Assembly (NCBI GenBank): GCA_013298205.1
Contig: JAAFJZ010000203.1
Coordinates: 1 to 5,413 of the forward strand
Length of the DNA: 5,413 nt
Source of the DNA: Cytophagales bacterium
GTDB taxonomy: Bacteria > Bacteroidota > Bacteroidia > Cytophagales > UBA9547
Reading direction: 5' to 3'
The translations under genes and the position numbers were made by a program. The stretch's first letter is position 1. The number at the start of each line of letters is the position of its first letter. A model generated the notes under the pieces. That model did no database searches. It saw only the letters and a list, made by a program, of their open reading frames with translations, and was not told the DNA's origin. Below, in pieces: positions 1-5,413 of the stretch.

Positions 1-1008
1 GGTGCTAGAATGATGTCTGGAAACTCTAATTTACATGAAAAACTGGAAAACGAACTTTCTGAATTTGTAGGAAAGCAAGATACTATCCTTTTTAACTTTG
101 GTTACCAAGGTATTATGTCGGCTATTGATGCATTGGTAGATCGCCATGACGTGATTGTTTACGATTCAGAATCTCATGCTTGTATCGTAGATGGTGTTCG
201 TTTGCATATGGGTAAAAGATTCGTATTTCCTCATAATGATATTGAAAACCTAGAAAAACAATTACAAAGAGCTACCAAACTCACTAACGAAAGCAATGGT
301 GCCATATTGGTTATTACTGAAGGTGTTTTTGGAATGGCTGGCGATTTAGGCAAATTGAGAGAAGTTGTAGCTTTAAAACAAAAATATAATTTCAGACTTT
401 TAGTTGATGATGCCCATGGTTTTGGTACAATGGGAGCTACAGGAGCAGGTACTGGAGAACATTTTGGTGTTCAAGATGAAATAGATATTTATTTCTCAAC
501 TTTTGCTAAGTCTATGGCTTCAATTGGAGCTTTTATTTCAAGCGATGAGCAAGTTATTGAATATTTAAGGTACAATACCCGTTCTCAAATTTTTGCAAAA
601 GCATTGCCTATGCCCTTGGTTGTTGGAGCTTTGAAAAGATTAGAATTGCTTCGTACACAACCTGAAATGAAAAATAACCTTTGGAAATCTGTTCATGCCA
701 TTCAAAATGGTTTGAAAGCAAAAGGTTTTAATATAGGTCGCACAGAATCTCCAGTTACACCTGTAATTTTACAAGGTAATGAGGCTGATGCTGCACACTT
801 AGTAATTGACTTAAGAGAAAATTATGGTATATTCTGCTCAATTGTAATTTATCCTGTAGTTCCAAAAGGTATTATCATGCTTAGAATCATTCCTACTGCA
901 GTTCATACACAAAATGACGTAGATAGAACGATTAAAGCATTTGAAGAAGTGGCTTTGAAACTCAAACAAGGAGCATATTCTTCTTCTTCTGATGAAATAG
1001 CAGTTTAG
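1..1008 (+). CDS. Alpha-oxoamine synthase family enzyme (serine palmitoyltransferase / cysteate acyltransferase type), 5' end missing
   Basis: PLP-dependent fold-type I enzyme that joins an acyl thioester to an amino acid with loss of CO2, giving a 3-keto long-chain base in the cytoplasm. The frame is open from base 1 (Gly-Ala-Arg before the first ATG at 10) and 335 residues are visible. Relatives are about 400-420 residues, so some 80-90 N-terminal residues lie outside the window and ATG 10 is not the true start. In the visible numbering, VDDAHGFG holds the pyridine-binding Asp136 and the ring-stacking His139; TFAKSMASIG holds the Schiff-base Lys170. GYQGIMSAIDAL, the HACIVDGVRL stretch and SIVIYPVVPKGI resemble the Bacteroidota subgroup rather than BioF or Kbl. 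The C-terminus is a short Ser-rich tail. Family membership is secure. Whether the amino acid is serine (sphingolipid) or cysteate (capnine-type sulfonolipid, as for a Flavobacterium johnsoniae homologue) cannot be told from the sequence. It is followed by a possible terminator and a convergent cysM. Confidence 0.9.
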   Translation, partial: GARMMSGNSNLHEKLENELSEFVGKQDTILFNFGYQGIMSAIDALVDRHDVIVYDSESHACIVDGVRLHMGKRFVFPHNDIENLEKQLQRATKLTNESNGAILVITEGVFGMAGDLGKLREVVALKQKYNFRLLVDDAHGFGTMGATGAGTGEHFGVQDEIDIYFSTFAKSMASIGAFISSDEQVIEYLRYNTRSQIFAKALPMPLVVGALKRLELLRTQPEMKNNLWKSVHAIQNGLKAKGFNIGRTESPVTPVILQGNEADAAHLVIDLRENYGIFCSIVIYPVVPKGIIMLRIIPTAVHTQNDVDRTIKAFEEVALKLKQGAYSSSSDEIAV

Positions 1009-1021
1009 TTTCAATTTAATT

Positions 1022-1051
1022 AACAAAACAATCTCGAGATTTTTTTTTGTT
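1022..1051 (+). terminator. Possible weak intrinsic terminator between convergent genes
   Basis: The 10-base palindrome ATCTCGAGAT (1031-1040) sits between AACAAAACA and a run of eight T (1041-1048) followed by GTT. It can fold with a TCGA loop, a short AATC/GATT stem and, after one mismatch, further A-T pairs into the T run. It begins 13 bases after the stop of the upstream + strand gene, and the T run lies on the correct side for that strand. The stem is short and AT-rich, so termination may be weak. Part of it could also act for the convergent cysM transcript. The rest of the gap (1052-1121) is AT-rich with no clear element. Confidence 0.4.
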
Positions 1052-1121
1052 ATTTAGATTGAACTATAAATACATCATTTTAATTTTAAATATTTTTCTA
1101 TTTGTTTTTAAAAATCACTTT

Positions 1122-2009
1122 TTACTCAAATAAACCTGTTGAAAGGTATCTATCACCTTTATCGCAAATAATACAAACAATAACACCCGAATCCAACGTT
1201 TTTGCTACTTCTAAAGCTGCAAAAGTAGAGCCACCGCTGCTCATTCCAGCAAAAATTGCTTCTTCTCTAGCCAATCGCAAAGTTGTAGATTTAGCTTCTT
1301 TATCACTTACTTCTATAATTTGATCTACTCTATGCTTTTCATAAATTTTAGGTAAATACGCCTCTGGCCATTTGCGAATACCGGGTATTTGAACACCGTC
1401 TTTAGGTTGTACTCCGATGATTTTTATATTTTGATTTTGTTCTTTCAAAAACCTAGAAACTCCCATTATTGTACCTGTAGTACCCATTGTCGCTACAAAA
1501 TGAGTTATGTTTTGATTTGAATCTTTCCAAATTTCTGGTCCAGTAGTTTTATAATGCGCAAGGTAATTATCTGGATTAGAGAATTGATTTAAAACATAAT
1601 AATTAGTATTGTTTTCTATTTTATGGTTAACATAATCTATTGAAGCCTCCATAGAACCTTCTTTGGGGGTGAGTATAACTTTTGCGCCAAAAGCTTTCAT
1701 AGTTTGAATTCGTTCCACTGTTGCATTTTCGGGCATTACTATTTCTATATCAAGTCCATAAACCCTAGCCATCAATGCTAGCGCTATTCCTGTATTACCA
1801 CTAGTCGCTTCAATTAATGTCATACCTTTTTTTAAATCGCCTCTTTCCCACGCACTTTTTATCATGTTGAGAGCGGGTCTATCTTTTACACTACCACCAG
1901 GATTATGCCCTTCTAATTTGGCAAAAATTTTTACATTTGGATTGGGAGATAAATAATTTAGTTCTACCATGGGAGTGTTTCCCACCAAATTAATCATAGA
2001 ATATGCCAC
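1122..2009 (-). CDS. cysM: Cysteine synthase B, O-acetylserine sulfhydrylase (CysM type)
   Basis: PLP fold-type II enzyme that converts O-acetyl-L-serine plus sulfide, or thiosulfate in the CysM class, to cysteine or S-sulfocysteine in the cytoplasm. The 295 residues match the usual length of about 300. PGGSVKDR carries the PLP lysine (K42), TSGNTG is at 69-74 and the phosphate-binding loop GTTGT is at 176-180. Three traits favour CysM over CysK: KDRPALNMI after the lysine, the IPGIRKW loop (208-214), and the C-terminal IICDKGDRYLSTG, where Cys282 matches the E. coli CysM cysteine tied to thiosulfate use. CysK has an SSGERYLST-like stretch there. The ATG at 2009 puts the first conserved motif (VGNTP) at residues 9-13, as in E. 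coli; an internal ATG at 1997 is a less likely alternative. The gene is divergent from cysE, which makes its substrate, with a 70-base shared promoter region. Confidence 0.95.
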   Translation of the reverse strand: MAYSMINLVGNTPMVELNYLSPNPNVKIFAKLEGHNPGGSVKDRPALNMIKSAWERGDLKKGMTLIEATSGNTGIALALMARVYGLDIEIVMPENATVERIQTMKAFGAKVILTPKEGSMEASIDYVNHKIENNTNYYVLNQFSNPDNYLAHYKTTGPEIWKDSNQNITHFVATMGTTGTIMGVSRFLKEQNQNIKIIGVQPKDGVQIPGIRKWPEAYLPKIYEKHRVDQIIEVSDKEAKSTTLRLAREEAIFAGMSSGGSTFAALEVAKTLDSGVIVCIICDKGDRYLSTGLFE

Positions 2010-2037
2010 TGATATATAATCGTTTGAAATGAAATGT

Positions 2038-2045
2038 TAATTTTG
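2038..2045 (+). promoter_or_regulatory. Candidate Bacteroidota -7 box for cysE
   Basis: TAATTTTG is an exact match to the Bacteroidota TAnnTTTG -7 consensus. Transcription would begin near 2052, leaving a leader of about 28 bases before the cysE ATG at 2080. No convincing TTG-type -33 element is found 17-20 bases upstream; a TTTG at 2023-2026 is too close. The motif is short and AT-rich, so a chance match is possible. Confidence 0.42.
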
Positions 2046-2067
2046 CAAAAAAATTCTTTACATTCAA

Positions 2068-2075
2068 CAAATATA
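2068..2075 (-). promoter_or_regulatory. Candidate Bacteroidota -7 box for cysM
   Basis: Read on the - strand, the sequence is TATATTTG, an exact TAnnTTTG match 58 bases before the cysM start at 2009. It would give a leader of roughly 50 bases. It lies only 5-12 bases ahead of the cysE start codon, so the two predicted transcripts would overlap at their 5' ends. No good -33 partner is seen within the first codons of cysE. Confidence 0.38.
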
Positions 2076-2079
2076 AGAA

Positions 2080-2871
2080 ATGGAATTTATAAAATTACTA
2101 TATCAAGCACACACAAATTCAGCTAATTTGCCTTCTCGAATAGCAGTAAGTGAATTTATAGATGGGGTTTTGTCTTTTTTATTTCCAGAACATGCTTTAC
2201 AATTAATCAAATCTGAAAAACAATTGATTGATTTAAAACAAAATTTAGAGATCAAATTAATTAGCATTTTAAATGAAATATCAAATAATCAATCGACTCA
2301 AAATTTAAATATTTCCAAATTTTTTTTTAATGAATTGCCAAATATTTATGATTCTATGCTCTCAGATGCAGAAGCGATTACTTTAGGCGACCCAGCAGCT
2401 ACTGATGTTCATGAGGTAATACGCAGTTATCCAGGTTTTTATGCAATAGCTGTTTATAGAATTTCTCATTTATTTTATATTGAAAATGTAAAATATTTAC
2501 CAAGGGTTTTAAGTGAATATGCACATGCTAAAACTGGAATTGATATTAATCCTGGAGCCAAAATTGGTATGTCGTTTTTTATTGACCATGGAACTGGGGT
2601 TGTAATTGGTGAAACCGCTGAAGTAGGTAATCGGGTAAAAATTTACCAAGGAGTAACTTTGGGGGCACTAAGTGTTGAAAAAACTATGGCAAAAACCAAA
2701 AGACACCCAACCATAGAAGATGATGTGATTATATATTCTGGAGCTACAATTCTAGGTGGAGAAACAACTGTAGGCAAAGGAAGTGTAATAGGCGGAAATG
2801 TATGGTTAGTAAAAAGCGTTCCTGAAAAATCAAAAGTTTATTACAAAGAAAATGTTCCTTTATTGAGGTAA
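2080..2871 (+). CDS. cysE: Serine O-acetyltransferase
   Basis: Transfers acetyl from acetyl-CoA to L-serine, giving O-acetylserine, the committed step of cysteine synthesis and the substrate of the divergent cysM. The 263 residues comprise a helical N-terminal domain (about 1-135) and a left-handed beta-helix of hexapeptide repeats (about 150-255). Catalytic residues can be placed against E. coli CysE: Asp155 in GIDINPGAKIG (E. coli D143), His170 in FIDHGTGVVIGETA (H158) and His209 in KRHPTIED (H193). The loop before KRHP is longer than in E. coli (LSVEKTMAKTK), as in Bacteroidota and plant-like forms. The protein ends in ...VPLLR, without the extended tail and terminal Ile that enterobacterial CysE inserts into CysK. 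Codons 81-83 are a run of nine T (2320-2328). The ATG at 2080 gives the full N-terminal domain and is preceded by A-rich sequence, not a clear Shine-Dalgarno motif. Confidence 0.94.
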   Translation: MEFIKLLYQAHTNSANLPSRIAVSEFIDGVLSFLFPEHALQLIKSEKQLIDLKQNLEIKLISILNEISNNQSTQNLNISKFFFNELPNIYDSMLSDAEAITLGDPAATDVHEVIRSYPGFYAIAVYRISHLFYIENVKYLPRVLSEYAHAKTGIDINPGAKIGMSFFIDHGTGVVIGETAEVGNRVKIYQGVTLGALSVEKTMAKTKRHPTIEDDVIIYSGATILGGETTVGKGSVIGGNVWLVKSVPEKSKVYYKENVPLLR

Positions 2872-2885
2872 AGAAAAAGGAATGT
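2852..2885 (-). terminator. Possible hairpin terminator for the bestrophin gene, overlapping the cysE end
   Basis: TTCCTTT (2855-2861) pairs with AAAGGAA (2876-2882), and the pairing extends by three bases if two G-U wobbles are allowed. The 14-base loop contains the cysE stop codon. On the - strand the stem is followed by ATTTTCTTT, a modest U-rich tail, and it begins five bases after the end of the convergent gene. There is no T run on the + side, so it serves cysE poorly. The two genes are separated by only 18 bases, so any terminator must overlap coding sequence. Confidence 0.33.
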
Positions 2886-2889
2886 GAAT

Positions 2890-3798
2890 TTAATGATGTG
2901 TTTCTGGATAACCAGCAATAGCTTTTACATTATTTTTCATAGAATACATGATTTCATCCATTGGCAAATCATGTTCATCTAAACCAAACGGATCTTCTAT
3001 TTCCTCGCTAATAACTTCAATACCCGCATAAAAATAAAAAACGCCCATTAAGATTGGAACAATCCACCATTCGTATTTGTGAACAAAACCAAAAGGTAAA
3101 AGAAAAGTAAAAATATATAAAAATGCTTTGAGATGCATTCTATACGAAAAAGGAGCAGCAGTAAGTTTTATTTTTTCACAGAAACCTTGTAATTCTACAG
3201 CTTTATCTATATGCTTATTCAACTCTAACATTTGAATAGAGGTAATAAAACTTTTCTTATATAATTCAGTAATTCTGTTTTGGCTTAGTTCTAAAATTGC
3301 TGAAGGCACATTTTGGTATTTTTTTAACTTAACAATGACACTTTCTTCTGCTTCTTCTAGTTCTTTAAAGTTGATTTCCATTCTTAAATGCCCTTTCAAT
3401 GCATACCCATGATTAATGATCATTAAGTTTAAAAACTTTTTATCTGCTTCATGATCATCGTCTAAAAAAGAAGAAACTTTCATAGCATATACTTTTGCAT
3501 TGCTACTTAAATAACTTACAAACTTTCTACCATCCCACCATCTATAGTAAGCTGTTCCTATTCTAAAATAGAAAAACATGACCAAAACATAACCTAAAAA
3601 GTAAAATATGTAAGAGTTTATATAAAATTCTATTGTATAGTAGTTTTCTTCTAGCCACTCAATAGTATAAAAATACATTCCTGCCAAAATAACAACACCA
3701 GAAACTTTTCTTAATGTCTTGGTTCTATGAAAATCAAAAGCTGCACGTATCCACGTTTGCAAATAGCCAGGTTCTGTATGTGGGTTTTGTGATGTCAT
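2890..3798 (-). CDS. Bestrophin-family ion channel protein
   Basis: Predicted inner-membrane protein of the bestrophin (RFP-TM, formerly UPF0187) family. Animal members are pentameric anion channels; the studied Klebsiella homologue conducts cations, so ion selectivity here is open. The 302 residues fit bacterial members. Hydrophobic segments lie at about 32-49, 58-78, 224-240 and 245-262. The family signature after the second segment is clear (FRIGTAYYRWWDGRK, 78-92), as is the C-terminal EEIEDPFG (265-272) followed by LDEHDLPMD, the region equivalent to the acidic Ca-binding clasp of animal bestrophins. The second helix, which lines the pore neck in known structures, is rich in aromatics (F75, F76, Y77, F78). 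There is no signal peptide; the N-terminus is polar before a WIRAAFDFHRTKTLRK stretch. It starts 24 bases after the stop of the upstream DUF62 gene on the same strand, so co-transcription is likely. Confidence 0.88.
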   Translation of the reverse strand: MTSQNPHTEPGYLQTWIRAAFDFHRTKTLRKVSGVVILAGMYFYTIEWLEENYYTIEFYINSYIFYFLGYVLVMFFYFRIGTAYYRWWDGRKFVSYLSSNAKVYAMKVSSFLDDDHEADKKFLNLMIINHGYALKGHLRMEINFKELEEAEESVIVKLKKYQNVPSAILELSQNRITELYKKSFITSIQMLELNKHIDKAVELQGFCEKIKLTAAPFSYRMHLKAFLYIFTFLLPFGFVHKYEWWIVPILMGVFYFYAGIEVISEEIEDPFGLDEHDLPMDEIMYSMKNNVKAIAGYPETHH

Positions 3799-3802
3799 TA
3801 TG

Positions 3803-3810
3803 CAAATTTA
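3803..3810 (-). promoter_or_regulatory. TAAATTTG box immediately before the bestrophin start codon
   Basis: On the - strand this is an exact TAnnTTTG match inside the 24-base gap between the DUF62 and bestrophin genes. Its end is four bases before the ATG at 3798, so transcription from it would begin at or just inside the start codon, giving a leaderless message. No -33 element is found at the right distance. It may be chance in AT-rich sequence, with the gene read from an upstream promoter. Confidence 0.22.
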
Positions 3811-3822
3811 GTAAAAATAACG

Positions 3823-4596
3823 CTATTCATAAAATTCTACAATTACAGGGCTATCTATTCTTAAACCTAAAAGTCCATAAGCACTTCCATTTATAATAGC
3901 AATTTCTAAATAGTTTAAAGAATTAAATAAAGGAATACAATCTCCTAATGTTTTTCTGCTATAACTGTCATATATTTTACCAATACTCTCTTTACCAAAA
4001 AGGACATTATATTTTCTTTGCTGTTGCATTTCTTCAAATACTTTTTTAGCAACATTTGTAATTGCATTTCCATAAGAGTCAATATAGATTACTTTTCCGA
4101 TAATTTGAGTCTTTGTTATTTTAGTATCACTAAACGCTTTTTGCACCAATCCTTCTTGAACAACTGTACCTTGGTCATAAATAGAGGCTCCGCTTGCTAA
4201 TGCTACTGCTGAGTTTGCCAAAATATTTCTTTCAGGAAATGAACCTATGTTTTCTTTATCATAAACCAACTCTACCGCTACTGCTTGTTTTTGCGAAACC
4301 AAAGAAACCAAACCATTATCTGCACCCAAAAAGAAATGTTCTTCTACTTTTACTGCAACTAATTTATTTTGAAGAAAATCTTGTGTATTTACTGCTACAA
4401 GATGAACCGTTCCTCTTGGGAAATCTCTAAAAACTGCATTTAAAACAAATGCTGCGTGAGCTATGTTATGTGGTTCGATGGCATGAGATATATCTACAAC
4501 TTTAACATTGGGATTAAAATTGAAAATACGGGCTTTTACACTTGCTATGTAATGGTCTTTCCAACCAAAATCTGATGTAAAAGTGATTATTGCCAT
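3823..4596 (-). CDS. DUF62 / SAM hydroxide adenosyltransferase-family protein lacking the canonical catalytic triad
   Basis: The family splits S-adenosylmethionine with water to adenosine and methionine; its relatives are SAM fluorinases and chlorinases. The 257 residues match the family's usual length. Fold motifs are intact: TSDFGWKDHYIASVK at 7-21 (with ribose-binding Asp9), FPRGTVHLVAV at 59-69, ADNGLVSLV at 92-100, and IDSYGNAITN at 172-181. The normal VDPGVGTxRR segment, however, reads VNTQDFLQNK here. From a manual ungapped alignment to the archaeal PH0463 enzyme as I recall it, triad Asp68 becomes Asn70, Arg75 becomes Asn77, and His127 becomes Pro121 (FPERN where FHGRD is usual). The fluorinase marker residues are also absent. 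Automatic labels such as SAM-dependent chlorinase/fluorinase would therefore be misleading; activity is uncertain. The ATG at 4596 places the DFG motif at the usual distance. It heads a probable two-gene unit with the bestrophin gene and is divergent from the PhoH gene. Confidence 0.85.
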   Translation of the reverse strand: MAIITFTSDFGWKDHYIASVKARIFNFNPNVKVVDISHAIEPHNIAHAAFVLNAVFRDFPRGTVHLVAVNTQDFLQNKLVAVKVEEHFFLGADNGLVSLVSQKQAVAVELVYDKENIGSFPERNILANSAVALASGASIYDQGTVVQEGLVQKAFSDTKITKTQIIGKVIYIDSYGNAITNVAKKVFEEMQQQRKYNVLFGKESIGKIYDSYSRKTLGDCIPLFNSLNYLEIAIINGSAYGLLGLRIDSPVIVEFYE

Positions 4597-4643
4597 TTAT
4601 TTGTGTTTTTGCGGATTTTCATACAAATAAATAAAATTAATAT

Positions 4644-4651
4644 TATATTCG
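4644..4651 (+). promoter_or_regulatory. Weak -7-like box upstream of the PhoH gene
   Basis: TATATTCG matches seven of the eight positions of TAnnTTTG and would start transcription near 4658, about 25 bases before the proposed TTG start. No TTG element lies 17-20 bases upstream; the nearest TTTG (4608-4611) is too far. On the opposite strand TTTATTTG (4631-4624) is a similarly imperfect candidate for the DUF62 gene. The whole 86-base divergent gap is very AT-rich, so both calls are weak. Confidence 0.22.
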
Positions 4652-4682
4652 TACCCTTAAATGGATAAAAACTAAAAGAATT

Positions 4683-5413
4683 TTGTTAGAAAGCATTTAT
4701 ACTATATCCCATACTGATCCTGTTAGTTTGCTGGGAGTTGAAAATTCACATATTAAGTTACTTGCTTCCTCTTTTCCTCAAGCTAAAATTATAGCTCGAG
4801 GCGATGAAATTAAAATAAGAGGCACAGAACAAGAAATTAGTGATATTACCAAAATTCTTCAATCTTTGGTAATCAATATTAAAAAATTTGGTTTCTTGAA
4901 TGAAGATCACGTAAATCATAGTGTAGGTTTGGTTTTAGATTATCCGACCATAAGCAAAGAACAAAAAGCTAAAAATGAAACGGATGAAGACGTTATACTT
5001 TTTGGTGCAAACGGTCAGGTAATAAAGCCCAAAACGGAAGGTCAATTCCAATTATTAAATGCTACATTAAAATCGGATTTGGTTTTTGCTTTAGGACCAG
5101 CTGGTACAGGAAAAACTTATATGGCGGTGGCTGCTGCTGTTAGAGCTCTAAAAAGAAAAGAAGTTAAAAAAATCATTATCACAAGGCCGGCTGTAGAAGC
5201 AGGAGAAAATTTAGGTTTTTTGCCAGGTGATTTACAAGAAAAAATTAATCCCTACATTCGACCTATTTTTGATGCTTTAGAAGATATGATACCAGTAGAA
5301 AAGCTAAAATATTACCAAACTAATAATATAATCGAAATTGCACCGCTTGCTTTTATGCGAGGAAGAACATTAAGCCAAGCTTACGTTTTGCTTGATGAAG
5401 CCCAAAATAGCAC
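4683..5413 (+). CDS. phoH: PhoH-family ATPase, 3' end missing, probable TTG start
   Basis: Cytoplasmic P-loop ATPase of the PhoH/YbeZ type, linked in other bacteria to RNA and ribosome metabolism, often with the YbeY endoribonuclease. 243 codons are visible, and the frame is open at the right edge; relatives are about 320 residues. An N-terminal KH-like region (about 15-60, with LLGVENSHIK and KIIARGDEIKIRG) precedes the ATPase core. Walker A is GPAGTGKT at 138-145; TRPAVEAGENLGFLPGD, FMRGRTL and the Walker B stretch LLDEAQN (Asp238-Glu239) follow, all diagnostic of the family. No ATG lies in frame between the upstream stop (4638-4640) and the conserved region. The TTG at 4683 gives MLESIYTIS, aligning with the usual PhoH N-terminus. 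The first in-frame ATG (5121) falls within the Walker A region and cannot be the start. A one-base-offset ATG at 4661 is the alternative. The gene is divergent from the DUF62 gene. Confidence 0.9.
   Translation, partial: MLESIYTISHTDPVSLLGVENSHIKLLASSFPQAKIIARGDEIKIRGTEQEISDITKILQSLVINIKKFGFLNEDHVNHSVGLVLDYPTISKEQKAKNETDEDVILFGANGQVIKPKTEGQFQLLNATLKSDLVFALGPAGTGKTYMAVAAAVRALKRKEVKKIIITRPAVEAGENLGFLPGDLQEKINPYIRPIFDALEDMIPVEKLKYYQTNNIIEIAPLAFMRGRTLSQAYVLLDEAQNS

Noticed and set aside
10..1008. Taking ATG 10 as the start of the first gene
   Set aside because: The frame is open to base 1 and the visible protein begins at a motif that in homologues lies some 80-90 residues in, so the gene is cut by the window edge.
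1102..1323. Open frame on the + strand antisense to cysM
   Set aside because: It lies almost wholly opposite a strongly conserved gene, and its translation resembles no family; similar antisense frames at 838-1026, 3714-3896, 4018-4200 and 4194-4430 were dropped for the same reason.
1122..2009. Calling the cysteine synthase CysK, cystathionine beta-synthase or a dedicated cysteate synthase
   Set aside because: The IPGIRKW loop and the C-terminal IICDKGDRYLSTG are CysM traits, there is no regulatory domain, and adjacency to cysE fits ordinary cysteine synthesis.
3823..4596. Reading the DUF62-family protein as a SAM fluorinase or chlorinase
   Set aside because: The family name suggests it, but residues diagnostic of the fluorinase active site are not present at the aligned places; only general fold motifs are shared.
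4661..4675. Mini-ORF MDKN as a leader peptide gene for attenuation
   Set aside because: Four residues show no run of regulatory codons and no terminator or paired hairpins follow; kept only as part of the start-site question for phoH.
1..5413. Defence system, CRISPR array, mobile element, tRNA or riboswitch
   Set aside because: No repeated units, terminal inverted repeats, transposase motifs, tRNA-like folds or long structured leaders were seen; all gaps are 18-113 bases.

Overview
The window reads as an AT-rich (roughly one-third G+C) chromosomal segment of a member of the Bacteroidota. This rests on the closeness of all six proteins to families typical of that phylum, on intergenic TAnnTTTG boxes (the Bacteroidota -7 promoter element), and on A-rich sequence instead of clear Shine-Dalgarno motifs before the starts. 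No RNA gene, insertion sequence, CRISPR array or prophage was seen. Coding density is very high: no stretch over about 115 bases lacks a gene.

Layout. (1) Bases 1-1008, + strand: 3' part of an alpha-oxoamine synthase (serine palmitoyltransferase / cysteate acyltransferase type), cut by the left edge. It converges on (2) cysM, 1122-2009, - strand, an O-acetylserine sulfhydrylase of the B type. cysM is divergent from (3) cysE, 2080-2871, + strand, serine O-acetyltransferase; the 70-base gap carries candidate promoter boxes on both strands. cysE converges on (4) a bestrophin-family channel gene, 2890-3798, - strand, which lies 24 bases downstream of (5) a DUF62 / SAM hydroxide adenosyltransferase-family gene, 3823-4596, - strand. 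Divergent from that pair is (6) a PhoH-family ATPase gene, starting about 4683 on the + strand, with a probable TTG start and cut by the right edge.

How they work together. CysE makes O-acetylserine from serine and acetyl-CoA, and CysM turns it into cysteine, so the middle of the window is a complete two-step cysteine route. The first gene also belongs to a family that uses serine or the cysteine-like cysteate to start sphingolipid or sulfonolipid synthesis, so a metabolic link is possible but unproven. The bestrophin and DUF62 genes are probably co-transcribed; their functional relation is unknown. PhoH belongs to RNA/ribosome metabolism.

The most notable observation is that the DUF62-family protein keeps the fold motifs but has lost all three residues of the Asp-Arg-His catalytic triad of SAM hydrolases, and also lacks the residues diagnostic of the related fluorinases. 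Nothing else looks like a new multi-gene system; the rest is ordinary housekeeping sequence with a few regulatory oddities.
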